Below, piece after piece: positions 42,690-53,851 of a stretch of 64,000 nt of DNA; position 1 is the first letter of the stretch; each line of letters starts with the position of its first letter. The DNA comes from Eutypa lata. Lineage: Eukaryota > Ascomycota > Sordariomycetes > Xylariales > Diatrypaceae. The stretch lies in NCBI GenBank assembly GCA_022661535.1, contig JAKULF010000003.1:6138001-6202000 (forward strand), given 5' to 3'. The translations under genes and the position numbers were made by a program. A model generated the notes under the pieces. It did not search any database, was not told where the DNA came from, and saw only the letters and a list, made by a program, of their open reading frames with translations.

Positions 42690-44250
42690 ATTACTGCAAG
42701 AACCTGGTACATGCCGATTCTAGGTCAGGGAGACGTGCATATGAAAGCCCCGGATGCCCATAGTCGGACGAGCAAGATCAACCTCACCGACGTGGCGTAC
42801 TGTCGGGAATTTCCTTGGAAGCTTGTATCACGGGATATGCCGAAGGACGTGGGATGAAAATGGGACACTGATGAAGACATCCTTTGGCGCTAGAAAGAAA
42901 TTGAAGAGATCCCAGTGAAGACGGTAGTCTCGCAACTGTAGGTTGCTTCCAGCCAACGAATACTAGAATACGTCCCAGCAGAGTGGATAAAAGAAGCAAG
43001 GGGATCTGCGTTCCTGATGATTCACCGCCACTATAGAAGAATTGCCAGAGACCCACGACTAGACCTCTGGACTCGGTTGGAACAGGAAGACTGTGACACC
43101 TACGAATGAGACATACAGGACCCGAACCTCTCAGACACTTAGAGAAACATTGCCGCGGAGTGCGTGTCACCACTCCAGAGCCAACGACCAACAAATGTAC
43201 TCACTGCGCTCGGAAAGATCACCGAAGGACAAGCACCAATGGATGTACTTTCGGTACGATATAAAGCCTAAAGTTGTGCGACTGTATCACGAGCTATACA
43301 GAGCCGATACCAATGAATGGATACAGAGCGTTGGCATTACATATGAAGCCAGCGCGCCAAAGACGCACGATCAGAACGGATCGTGAGTGTATTTCTAACC
43401 AAGGCTCGGTGTGTAATACTATCAACGCGGTTACCACACAACACGTGGAAGGAGGCGGTAGAAGCGGTAGTGTACTCGCATAACAAGATACCGAAAGCGT
43501 CAAACTGATGGAAATCTCCATGTGAAGGGTTCTATACTTTTATCGCTAACAGGGAGTATATCGGAGGGCCGAGGATGCCGCAGCTGGGCCATCTGAAGAC
43601 ATCCGGTTGCAAGCATACCTATGCCCTAACGGCAGACACGAAGTTAAAAAGGGACAGGCGTCTGATGCTATATCCGAAACCCCACGTTGCATATCCAGTT
43701 GATACAACTCGTCGAATATTTACCGAGTGTGGAGCCCGCATCAGAGGAGAGTTGTCTCGGTGAGTGATGCTAGCCATTGATTGCTTTTTGGGGGGCTTAT
43801 ACATTGATTACTTTCTCAGACATCTGGTACAACTTTGCGATCCTAACACCCACCACGGAGCTGCCACTAGCTATCTCTAGGTTTTGTAGTTTTAAGTGGT
43901 GGGTAAGTGATGGCAGATGGCGGCAAATGCAATTTATAAGCCTGAAAAAGCAATTAGTGATTAGCATCACTCGTCTCGATTAGAGACGTGATTTTTGATA
44001 AGGAGTATTTACTGGCAAGAAAGACTTGTGAACTGAAGACCTGATTGCAGAACTTCAGGACTTGGACATCAAATGAAACCTTGGAACTTCCCGAGCAATA
44101 TTCTGCAGCAAAGGGTGCGCTATCGGAAGATGACTAAGCATAAGAAGAGGCATCGCGACAGAGCATTCCGTTTATTAACACTCGTGTGTTTGCTCCGATC
44201 GAATATGAGCCACCCAGAGAGGATACACAAGATTGGAAGCCCTTTTATAT
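42690..44250 (+). pseudogene. Ty1/copia retrotransposon relic (protease-side, GAG-pre-integrase and integrase parts)
   Basis: Frame-hopping translation gives pieces typical of fungal copia polyproteins, in order. Around 42,720-42,850 is a stretch with LTDVAYC and LVS, as lies upstream of the zinc region. Around 43,110-43,230 is a GAG-pre-integrase segment with GPEPLRHLEKH and CTHCAR. Around 43,310-43,380 comes integrase with EASAPKTHDQNG; at 43,430-43,500 LPHNTWKEAVEAVVYSHN; and at 43,570-43,755 HLKTSGC and NIYRVWSPHQRRVVS. After an inserted element, RDVIFDKEY follows at about 43,985. Several frameshifts and stops interrupt it, and no reverse transcriptase or LTR was found. Composition is normal, so it decayed by ordinary mutation, not RIP. 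Confidence 0.8.
43760..43972. mobile_element. MITE-like 213-base element inserted in the copia relic
   Basis: The ends are imperfect inverted repeats of about 45 bases: the left starts GTGAGTGATGCTA and the right, read in reverse, starts GAGTGATGCTAAT; both continue with TTGCTTTTT and GGCTTATA. It is flanked by a 6-base duplication, GTCTCG, at 43,754-43,759 and 43,973-43,978. Removing the element and one duplicate copy leaves the integrase reading frame continuous across the site, which confirms the boundaries. It has no coding capacity, so it would need a transposase from elsewhere. A 6-base target duplication does not settle the superfamily. Confidence 0.85.
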
Positions 44251-44319
44251 CTAATGTAAATCTTTTTGATTTCATCTTTTTAATTATTATTTGAATAATT
44301 TCTTGATTTAAATATCACC

Positions 44320-46244
44320 TTAAGCCGCACCACCGCGCCCGCCTACTCCCCACTGAGCCTGAGCCTGTGCGATGTCGGCCGAAATAGGCGGGAGCTCGCG
44401 TCCGCGGCCGGTCGGCCACGGCATGAACTTGATCTCGGCCAGGAAGCGCAGATACCTCCCGATGTCCTCGCGGGTGATGCCCTCGCCCGCGCTGTCGTCG
44501 ACACCAGTCCAGCGGTCCGCGTCGGCCTTGAGCACGGCTACGGCGTTTCTGTCGTCCAGCTCGGGGGCGCGCGTCGTCGAGGGCAGGTTCGACGTTGCCA
44601 TGTGGAACAGCGGCATGAGTGCGCTCTGCTCCTGATCCTTCTCAACGGACCCGCCTGATACGAACTCCTCCAGCTGCGTCTTCCACACTTCATAGTCGAC
44701 CTCGGGCACGTTGTAGTCGTAGTAACTTAATGCCGAGAGGAATTCGTTCATGCGAAGTCTCGGGTGCGCCGTGACATGGACAACATTGACGCCCAGAAGG
44801 GGGTTAAGGGCCGCGGCAACTACAACCCTGGCGACGTGGTCCACAGGCACGGCATTCACGGAGTTGACTACAAGTGGCCTTGCCCCCAGCTGGACACAGC
44901 CTTTACAGAATCTGATCAGGAAATCATCGGTGTTCGAAACGCCGCCGTGGCGACTGCCGAGAATGTATCCGACAACCAGTGCCAAGCCCAACACGGCTAC
45001 CCTGCATATCGTCGGCCTCAAGCACCGCTCCGCGCCCGGTAGCGGTTTGCTTGTCAGAGAGGTTGACGTAGTGGTCGGTGTCCAGAGTCGAAGTCGACGA
45101 CACGAAAGAGAATAGCTTAGGTTTTCCCTCGTTACAGAGCTTCATCGCGTCGATAGTAGATAGGACGTTGCTACGCATCATCTGCTCATAGCGTGCGATC
45201 CAATGGACATATGCCGCATTGTGGACGAAGACATCCGCTGTCTCGGCGATGTGCTTCCAGCTGGCATCGTCAAGACCAAGACGGGGCTTGGATAGGTCAC
45301 CAAGAACACATGAGATCCTATCGGCCCATTGGTCCTGCCACAAACCATAGCCTTTCAGTGACCTCGTGAGACGATCCTTCGCAAAACTAAGATCCTTGGC
45401 TCCACGAATATGCGCGATGAGCTTGGTGTTCTCCCTGTCCAGGATGTCCTTGACCAGGTAAGCGCCTAAGAAACCTGTGGCACCAGTGAGGAAGAATGTG
45501 GCACCACTTGATGGGCTTAGAGCATCCGGATCCGCGCTCTGGTACTTGGGGTCTAGTGTGTTGACCAGCTCAACAAATGAACTGGCGTAGGCTGTTTCGG
45601 CGGCCTTGTCGACTGTGACAGCCTGACCACTGCGCAGCCGGTCCACCTGGGTACTCAAAGCCGTGAGAGTGGGATTCGCGTAAAGGACGCCGATGGTGAT
45701 GTCAGCGCCCAGATTCTTGCGGATGTTAAGGAGGAGCTGCTGGGCCAGAAGACTGTGTCCACCGCAGTCGAAGAAGTTCGATTCGGGCCTAGGCTTGGTT
45801 AGCTTTTATCTGTAGAGCATTGTTCTGGTCCACATACTTGACAGTCTTCGGGTTGAGACCCGGGATTAGAGTGGACCACTGCGAGGCAATGGTCTTCTCC
45901 GTCTCAGACAAGGCCTCCAACCAGCGCTTCCATTCGGCGATCTCGGGAACGATATAGCTAACAAGAGTCGGCTCTTCGTTACGATCTCTTCGAATAAGAG
46001 TCTTATAGTCTCGGATTAGGGGGCTGCCACTCAGGTTAGTATCGATTTCGTTCAGCTCGATCCGGAAACCACGGATCTTGACTTGAGAATCGATACGGCC
46101 AGAGACACGCACGGCTCCCGAGGGGAGATACTGGCCAAGATCTCCTGTGCGGTATAATCGGTCACGCGGGCCCTTATAAAGCCGCTGGCTCCGACTTTCG
46201 GGAGGGGCAATTGGAAGGCGGTAAAGGGGTTGTGCGGCCCGCAC
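44320..46244 (-). pseudogene. Truncated alpha-aminoadipate reductase-like (Lys2-type) gene
   Basis: The full-length family activates alpha-aminoadipate on an adenylation domain, loads it on a carrier domain and reduces it with NADPH for lysine biosynthesis. Here the adenylation remnant (46,244-45,838) has YRTGDLG and [14 protein letters not shown] 49-base intron (45,837-45,789, GTATGT donor, GCTAAC branch) leads to the carrier domain, with FFDCGGHSLLAQQ and its pantetheine serine at about 45,750. The reductase starts with GATGFLGAYLV and ends GGRGGAA at the 44,320 stop. Three lesions break it: most of the adenylation domain is absent upstream of about 46,235, with no ATG; the part carrying the A10 lysine is deleted at about 45,915; and a frame-shifting deletion at about 44,975 removes the YxxxK catalytic region. 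Otherwise the sequence is well conserved. It is probably a decayed duplicate of the lysine gene. Confidence 0.85.
45789..45837 (-). other. Intron in the Lys2-type pseudogene
   Basis: A GTATGT donor, a GCTAAC branch site and a CCTAG acceptor bound 49 bases. Splicing joins a TVK codon context to PESNFFDCGG in phase, so the intron structure survived the decay of the gene. Confidence 0.75.
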
Positions 46245-46261
46245 AATGCTTCTGCACCAAG

Positions 46262-46274
46262 CCCCCCCCCCCCC
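46262..46274 (+). repeat. Poly-C tract (13 C)
   Basis: A homopolymer sits about 20 bases from the point where similarity to the adenylation domain ends. It may mark a rearrangement joint or an assembly weak spot. Confidence 0.9.
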
Positions 46275-47514
46275 GCGCGTCGCCTACGTCACTGGGGTGG
46301 GCCATTGCTGAGGAGGTTGATGAGCTACTATATATTAGTGTGGGTCCCGTGAACATCCAGTTCCGAACACTATCCGAGTGGAATCGCATCATTTGGCCCG
46401 AATATATCAGGATACGGCACCATCGGGGCTTGGAGGTAGGGTAGGAGTTGTATTTATAGCACTGCAAGCCAGTGTACTTGAACTCGAGCTGAACATGGCG
46501 ATTGATCCGGATTTAACTGTAGTCAACGCGGGTCTCAGTCCATGATATACGTAACGACAGCCATCACGGGAACTAGTGACCAGTTTAAGGGGGCAGGGGG
46601 ACATGTGATATGTAGACGTAGGTGTGTCGATCTTGACGATAGGATGAAGAGTCATGCATCCCTCGCACATCCACTGCTCAGGTTACCCTCTGGCCGGGCC
46701 AGCAAGGTATGCGAGGTATTCGATGCGAGAAAATGTGAGCAGCATTTGAATGTCTTTCGAGGTAGCCCGTTGATAGATGCTAATGCTGGTTTGGAGTTCA
46801 ACAAAGAACCGAAGCTAGCGACAGGGAAGGTATTATCTATGCCAGAGGTTATACAGCTGCAAGAATAGGTTTTAATTGACGTGGTTAAGGAATGTTATAT
46901 TCTTAGATTTTAAGTGGCAATGGAAGATCAGTCAAGCCTGTACATGTAGTCCTGGCCGAACAGACCTGCCACCTATTTCCATAAGTATGAAAAATAACAT
47001 GAATTGTTGAAAAGATTTTACATAATAATCTAATAAACTTGACAATTCAACCCCTTTTAATGAAAGCTATCAAGATATGGTGATATGACAACGCCCTTCG
47101 TGCATGCTTAAGATCTTAATCTATAAAGAGGTTTCCTTTAAGTAGATATTATAGTTCACGTCATGGTATGATACTAAGTCGGTAAAATGATATCTATATA
47201 CAAGGCAATATTTAACTATATACAGATGCCGAACGAGTGGACGTGCCCAAATCCTGGTTAGACTACAACAGCAAATTTTGCCTCTCAGCTATTCTTATAG
47301 ACACAACGATAAACTTAAGGTCCCTGATGTAGAACCACATCTTGTAACAGATAGGTATACAATATGGACCAGATATCAACCTCCGCTTTAAGCATACTAC
47401 TGGAGGTCTGCAGAAGAAAACCCGGTCGTAACCAGGGTGAGAAACTAACTATGGTGTGTCAGCAACAATATTCATTTAATAGTGGTAAGCAAACGTGCCA
47501 CTAACAGCTTTTAT
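46275..47514. other. Intergenic region with no recognised gene
   Basis: Short open frames on both strands lack any recognisable motif. The missing first part of the Lys2-type gene is not found here. The right part lies downstream of the AA14-like gene and should contain its 3' untranslated region. Confidence 0.5.
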
Positions 47515-48640
47515 CTATTCGAAGATATCATTCTGAGCACCAGGAGCCCACCCAAGCTTCATGTTATAGCCCGGCGAGACGTTAGGGGTATCGAAGTTGT
47601 TGCCGTCGACCTCTACATGGAAGTTAGATCATATTTTCCCTCATTCAGAATACCGAAGTAGCACTTACGGTTCCAGGCAATCATCTGCTTTGCACCAGCC
47701 TGGCACTTAGACTGGTCGTCGGCGCAGTAAACGGGGGGCTTCGCGGCGGCGACCTTCTTCGTAGACGTCGAGCCGGTTACATGGCACCTGAAGTTCTGCA
47801 TATACATGTTGGGTTGCCCACCTATAAGGACAGGCGTCAGCTTGGCACGGCAAGCAATGGGGGAACTCCATTTATCAAAACTCACATCCATCGGGGACCC
47901 ACAACCAAGCGCAATAGCAGCCCTCCTCCGGGCAAGCAGGCAAGTCTGCTGGGACGTCATATGATACCTCGCGCTTCCACGGGGAGCTACGGACCGCCAT
48001 TAGTTTAGTTCATCGACGCTCCAGGCGGTGAGTTATTTTTGAATTGTATGCTGTACTTACTGTTCAAGCACGGAGAAGACGACAAGGTTGTCGATAGTCA
48101 CCTGGGAGATGTCCGAGTTGTAGCTAATGGCGAACGCGGTGCCAGCGGTGGTGGACTCGTTGTGGGTGTGGAAGGCGCCGCCCTCGCCATCTTGGTTGTC
48201 ATTCAGACATTGCTCTGGAGTAGGCGAATGCCAATCATCTGGGTGGTTCCCTCCATCGGGCCACGGAGTAGTCCCAGACCCGCCGAACGAAAGGGTGGTG
48301 AACGCGCGGTTCTGGGCAATCTCGACGGCGAACGAACCCCCGGCAGGAAGCTCAAGGGAGTCCCCATCATCCGGGGGGAACTGGTCACAGCCACGGTCGT
48401 GCTGCATCCACCACTCGCTCTTCGGCAGATCGTACAGGGGCGGGACTACCGTGTCCGTGTTCGCGTTGTCCACACCGGGCTCGGTGCCGTTCTACCGTAT
48501 TGAGTAAGTATGGGTGTATATATCAATGGGGATGTGGTGATCGGAAGTCATACCAGACAATACATGCCCTTCACCCAAGCAGCCTGGTGGGCGTGGGCGA
48601 ATCCAGCCGCGGCCAGAGAAATGAGGAGAGAAGTCTTCAT
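47515..48640 (-). CDS. Secreted AA14-like copper protein (LPMO-type, 289 aa, five exons)
   Basis: It resembles the AA14 family of fungal lytic polysaccharide monooxygenases, copper enzymes that cleave xylan coating cellulose. The exons are 48,640-48,554, 48,491-48,061, 47,986-47,886, 47,821-47,669 and 47,612-47,515, and all joins keep frame. A signal peptide of 17 residues ends FAHA, so the mature protein would begin HQAAW with an N-terminal histidine, as a copper histidine brace needs. Other landmarks are WWMQH (56-60), LELPAGG (75-81), FHTHN (136-140, candidate second brace histidine), AISYNSDIS (150-158), a cysteine-rich block [27 protein letters not shown] and the C-terminal GAQNDIFE. Family assignment is from memory of conserved blocks; activity could differ. 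The gene is intact. Confidence 0.85.
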
Positions 48641-48791
48641 TTCGACTTATTCGATTGGCCACAGGTGCCACAACACTTAACTTAAAATACGCAGCAAAGT
48701 GAATAGATCAATCCACGAGGTAAGATTGAGCTGGTGAATGGTGAAGAGACCGGGTTTTCTTCTTCTTGGCTACCATAGGAAACATGTTATA

Positions 48792-48799
48792 TATTTATA
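48792..48799 (-). promoter_or_regulatory. Possible TATA box of the AA14-like gene
   Basis: TATAAATA on the minus strand, about 150 bases upstream of the ATG at 48,640. Plausible but not proven. Confidence 0.35.
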
Positions 48800-50632
48800 A
48801 GAGTATAGTCTTGGCTTCGCTATTATTATCTACGCTGTGGTTGACCCCTTATTGCTCTGTGGTGCAATAGCAAATCCGTATGTGGCAGGTTGGCTGGGTC
48901 TTACCAATATCAGCCATGCAGTGATGGCACCAGCAAAGCGGACCCTAAAATAAGCTTCACCCCTTGATGCTGGTGATAGGATCAGCAACACTGAGGCTGA
49001 CTAGGGCTGAGACAGGTACATCCACCCTCTCGTGGTGTATTGTGGGACGTTAGGCAAGTTTCGACTTCCTATTTCAGTAGGTAGCGCATAACATGGGAGA
49101 CTATATGAGTAACTCAATTGCCGCCTTTTACGACTTATATCGAGTGTCCTTACTGAGCACCTCTTTAAAGGGTAAGAAGGCGAGAACAATCAACTCCTTG
49201 TTATTTCCGTTTGTTGCAAGTTTAGATCTGTGTAGAGCAATAGGCATAGCAACTTCAGCTTTGGACAACTCATGCGATATTGGAGGCGGTCAGTAAAGTC
49301 AAATATTACGAGGCAGGTTGGTGAAGCGGTTATCGCTCGCTGGATTTCTTGGCACTATTATGATAGATAATATCATATTGTTTGGTTATACATATTGGGA
49401 TTCGACTATAGCGATCAATACTGGTATATAAGTTTAAAAGAAAGCTACACGGGGCTCCGTGTCTCGGCTCTCTTTTAGAGACGGCGATCGGCGAAATACT
49501 CCACATACGCCGAAGGCCGTTCTACAGGGCCGGGCCCTCATTTATTACCTTTGTTTACGCAGCAGGTAAGGTAGGTCTCCGTTAGCTAAATCAATCAGCT
49601 CATGCTAAAATCCGACAAATCTACTGCTGCGGAGACATATGATCAGGTTGATATCTGGGCTGTTGTTCTCGAAGCCTGGATGGTAGATACTAGGCATTGG
49701 AAGTTGATTGTTTATGTATCGTATGATCGATCATGTTTCATTCTAACTAGTCCGAAGGGAATTATAACTCTGATGAGACTATGTTTGTAAGTTTAAAAAT
49801 CGCCTAATAGGTATTGGAAAAGAGTACTTATATATTGTCCTAATTATATTTTCCTAACTAAGCCGTAGATTATCCGAATACAAACCAACTTCACGTAGTG
49901 AAAGGAGGGACGGTCGATAGTGATGGGTTGATTGCCAAATCGGTAACGTAGACGGAAACCCCCTGCATTTTAATCTATGGCAATGCGGCCCGGCAAGGGG
50001 ACGTCCGGGGTAGGTAATTCCCCCTTTGGTTAAGATCCCAAGACGGTGCATTTCAACCCAAAGCGATCGTCATTCACCCGTACCTTGGAAGACGGGGTAA
50101 AACCATGCCCATTCCTCGAATCAGATCCTAGCCCATCACCAAACAAGCGGACCCACAGGCTTCAATTACCTCTTTACCTCTAACTCGCCGCGGGCCAAGA
50201 TGGGACGGGGGAAAGGTAGATTTAACCCCCCCTTTGGCCTCGTGGCTTTCCAACTTCCGAGGTGCTACGCTGCCAGATCCGGCATGCTGATCTACTTTTT
50301 TTATTTTTAATAGTCTTGGATCTCTAGATTGCGACATCATGTCATGCACCAAGAAGAAAACCAAGGACGAGATGGCGTGCCGAGTTCCCACTTGGCTTGC
50401 CGTTATATGAGAGGGGGTAATGCAAGTTAGGTAGGTAATCATTATATAACAGCCAAGTGCAGCACGTGCTGATACACTGAGAAGTATTAATATGGCCGTG
50501 TGGTATTGAAAACAACCGCATCATTCTCTTCCCCCCCCGCGTATCTGCTGTGCCTTGTCTCTCTCTGTCTCCCTGCTGCCACCGGTATTGAAGAAGTAGA
50601 CATCGACGAAGAAAGAGAAAAGAAAAGAAAAG
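48800..50632. other. Intergenic region between AA14-like and GH3 genes
   Basis: The two genes are divergent, so this 2 kb contains both promoters. No gene is recognised. A GC-rich stretch at 49,450-49,580 ends with GGTAAGGTAGGT. The stretch at 50,590-50,632 before the GH3 start is purine-rich, as in many fungal leaders. Confidence 0.5.
50461..50470. promoter_or_regulatory. Palindromic CACGTG element upstream of the GH3 gene
   Basis: AGCACGTGCT is a perfect palindrome with a CACGTG core, 163 bases upstream of the GH3 start. Such E-box cores bind bHLH regulators. A TATATAA-like stretch lies just before it, at about 50,443. Confidence 0.3.
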
Positions 50633-52910
50633 ATGCGGTCACACTTCCTCACCGTGCTAGCCGCGGCATTGCCAGCCGCCCTAGCTCAGGCTGGCGACTG
50701 GGATGCAGCGTACGAGAGCGCCAATGCGGCCGTGGCCCAGCTCTCGCTGAACGACAAGATCAACATCGTGACGGGGATCGGATGGAATGCAGGAGGGCCT
50801 TGTGTCGGCAACACGGCGGCCATCGGCTCCATCGGGTACCCGTCGTTGTGTCTACAGGATGGCCCGTTGGGCGTTCGGTATGGTGGTAGCGTGACGGCCT
50901 TTACACCCGGTATCCAGGCAGGCTCGACGTGGGACCGGACATTAATCAAGCAGCGGGGCCAGTTCATCGGCGAGGAGGCCAAGGGGTGCGGCATACACGT
51001 GATGCTGGGCCCGGCTGCCGGGGGACTCGGCAAGATCCCCACCGGCGGGCGTAACTGGGAAGGATTCGGCGCCGACCCGTACCTACAAGGCATCGCGACG
51101 GAGGAAACGATTCTGGGATTTATCGCGGCGGGCGTGCAGCCGACCGTCAAGCACTACATCGTCAACGAGCAGGAGCTGAATCGCGAGACGATGAGCTCCA
51201 ACGTGGACGACCGCACCATGCACGAGCTGTACCTCTGGCCGTTTGCGGACGCAGTCCACGCCAACGTCGCCTCGATCATGTGCTCGTACAACAAGATCAA
51301 CGGCACGTGGGCGTGCGAGAACGACAGCATACTCAACGGCCTCGCCAAGGAGGAGCTTGGGTTCCGCGGCTACATCATGACCGATTGGAACGCGCAGCAC
51401 TCGACGGTCGAGAGCGCCGTTGCGGGACTCGACCTGACCATGCCGGGTAGCGACTACGACGGCGGCAGCGTGCTCTGGGGCCCCGCGCTCCAGCAGGCCG
51501 TGGGCAGCGGGTCCGTCTCCCAGGACCGCGTTGACGACATGGTCACCCGCATCCTGGCGTCCTGGTACTTCTACGGCCAGGACCAGGACTACCCGCCCAT
51601 CAACATCAATGCCAACGTGCAAGGAGAGCACAAGGACAACGTGCGAGCCATGGCGCGGGACGGTATCGTGCTGCTTAAGAACGACGATAATATCTTGCCC
51701 CTCCAGGCGCCCGGTAAGCTTGCCCTCGTCGGATCCGCTGCCGCCGCTGGGAACCACGCCAGCAACAACTGCGCGGACCGCGGATGCAATGAAGGCGCCC
51801 TTGGCATGGGCTGGGGGTCCGGCACAGCCGACTACCCGTATTTCGTGGCGCCGGAGGATGCTATTACGGAACGGGCGCAAGCGGACGGGACACAAGTCAG
51901 CACATCGGCGAGTGATAGCACCGGAAACGTGGGTTCGGTGGTAAGCGGGGCGGATGCGGCGATCGTGTTCATCACCGCCGACAGCGGGGAGGGCTACATT
52001 ACGGTAGAAAACAATGTCGGAGACCGGGTCAACCTGGACCCATGGCACAACGGCAATCAGCTTGTAGAGGCTGTGGCGGGTGCGGCTGACAACGTCATCG
52101 TGGTGGTACATTCAGTAGGGCCTCTCATCCTCGAGTCGGTATTGTCGAACCCGAGCGTCAAGGCCATCGTATGGGCTGGTTTGCCCTCGCAGGAGAACGG
52201 AAACGCACTCGTCGATGTGCTCTACGGCGACGTCAGCCCTTCAGGCAAGCTGCCGTATACCATCGCCAAGGCCGAGTCCGATTACGGTACCCAAGTCGTC
52301 CAGGGCAATGACGACTTCTCCGAGGGTTTGTTTGTCGACTACCGGCATTTCGATGCCGAGGAGATTGAACCGCAGTATGAGTTCGGCTTCGGCTTGTGTA
52401 AGTCTTGTCTTGTTTTTCAGTCTATCCATTTCCTTTATCAACCCCACTTCACGAAAACAATGATAAGGAAAGTATTCACTAACCAATTCACTACTAAAAA
52501 CAGCCTACACGACTTTCGCATACAGCGATATTGCGGCCGAAGGTGCGCCGTCTTCGGGACCGGCAACGGGTGACATCATCCCTGGGGGGCGTGCCGACCT
52601 CTGGGAGACGGTCGCAACAGTAACAGCAACAGTGACCAACAGCGGCGAGACACAGGGTGCCGAGGTCGCGCAGTTGTACGTTGGCTACCCAGAGTCAGCG
52701 AACACCCCACCGCGTCAGCTGCGCGGCTTCGTCAAGCTTCCCCTTGACGCGGGCGAGTCGGCTGCTGCTACTTTTGAGCTCCGTCGTCGTGACCTCAGCA
52801 TTTGGGATGTTGCGTCGCAGGAATGGACCGTCCCCACTGGCGAATTCAACATCACTGTCGGCGCCAGCAGCCGGGACTTGAGGCTTTCCACAATACTGAC
52901 TGTCGCTTAA
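50633..52910 (+). CDS. GH3 family beta-glucosidase-type enzyme, secreted (723 aa, two exons)
   Basis: It should hydrolyse terminal beta-linked glucose (or possibly xylose) from oligosaccharides outside the cell. The exons are 50,633-52,397 and 52,504-52,910, with a 106-base intron (GTAAGT donor, ACAG acceptor) that restores FGFGLSYTTF. A signal peptide covers about residues 1-19 (ALAQA). Substrate-side motifs are LQDGPLGVR (73-81) and KHYIVNEQE (172-180). The nucleophile is Asp250 in the MTDW context, followed by GLDLTMPG. GEGYITVENN and LLKND belong to the second alpha/beta domain, and GFVKLPLDAGE to a C-terminal fibronectin-III-like domain. Length and domain order are normal for the family. 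It lacks signs of damage. The nearest named types are probably the bglL-like beta-glucosidases, a low-confidence detail. Confidence 0.93.
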
Positions 52911-53851
52911 GTGTGCTGTTGATTCGTCTAGTCTGGCCGGGCAACAAGGTCTAGGAAAATAGTAGAAGGAAGGGTATGTGGGGTTAGTATGTATATAGAT
53001 GCATCAACAGGGCATATTTTTGTATATATGAGTTTAGGAAAATCAAATCTATTTTTTTACAAGTACGTATTGGCTATCTAACTACATAGTGTGAGTCCTT
53101 CGCCACCAAATCCAGGTCTGCAGTCCAGTTTTGCCCAAGTCCACATGTCCAATGTACTCAAAGAGTACTCACCACCCATGGGTTGGCTGTCTAGCCTTCC
53201 AAGAAAGACAAGAGGAGGAAGGAGGAGAATGAGCTTGTTGCTGGTACTTCTGGAGATATAGTAGCTTCAAGATACTGCAATAGGACCAATACAAAATGGA
53301 AAAATGCCTAGCAAAGTGTGTAGTCCATACAAAAGTAGGAAAGTATGATGTCGGAAATGGCCGTCCAGAGAACCTTGGGAGAACCAGAGGAAATCATCGC
53401 AAAAGTTGCTTCATTTCCTCGTTCGGGAACCCAAGTTTCGTGCCAATAAGTGAAAGACAAAGACGATGTTGTCCTTGTCCTAGTCAACCATACATCCATA
53501 AGATTGTAGTCAGGAGGGTGATAATAGAGTAGGTTGTTGGTCGAAAGAATATCCGGGATGTTTGTCGTTTTCTGATGTCAAACGGATGAACTGCGGTAGC
53601 AGCGGTAGTATCCATCAACTAAAAGGCCTCTTCGAGAAATCGAGCTAAACGACAAAGGAGGTATCTAGTTGACTTGTGACTTTTTGCTTGCAACGTGTAA
53701 TGATGGGGAATTGGGGAAAACAGAAAGCGGGATACAGTATCAGTCTTGTTATATTACAAGATGGCGTCCGAGAAGCGTAAAATCTTTGATGGTGGACACT
53801 TTAGTCCTCAGTAGCTACTCCTAAGAAGATCGCTTTGTTGTTAGAGGGGAC
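52911..53851. other. Intergenic region between convergent genes
   Basis: This lies between the 3' ends of the GH3 gene and the AT-hook-like gene. Small open frames lack motifs. It probably holds both 3' untranslated regions. Confidence 0.5.

Noticed and set aside
44924..45021. Intron instead of deletion in the reductase part of the Lys2-type gene
   Set aside because: The two frames overlap at the break with no GT...AG interval available, and the family residues between GTG and GYILG are simply absent.
44372..45115. Plus-strand open frames opposite the Lys2-type pseudogene
   Set aside because: They are shadows of the GC-rich minus-strand coding sequence.
46174..46868. Three overlapping open frames of about 90-110 codons
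   Set aside because: No recognisable motifs, no splice-compatible extension and no similarity to the missing adenylation domain.
51083..52111. 342-codon minus-strand open frame inside the GH3 gene
   Set aside because: It mirrors a high-GC coding exon; the translation is Val/His/Arg-rich as expected for an antisense shadow.
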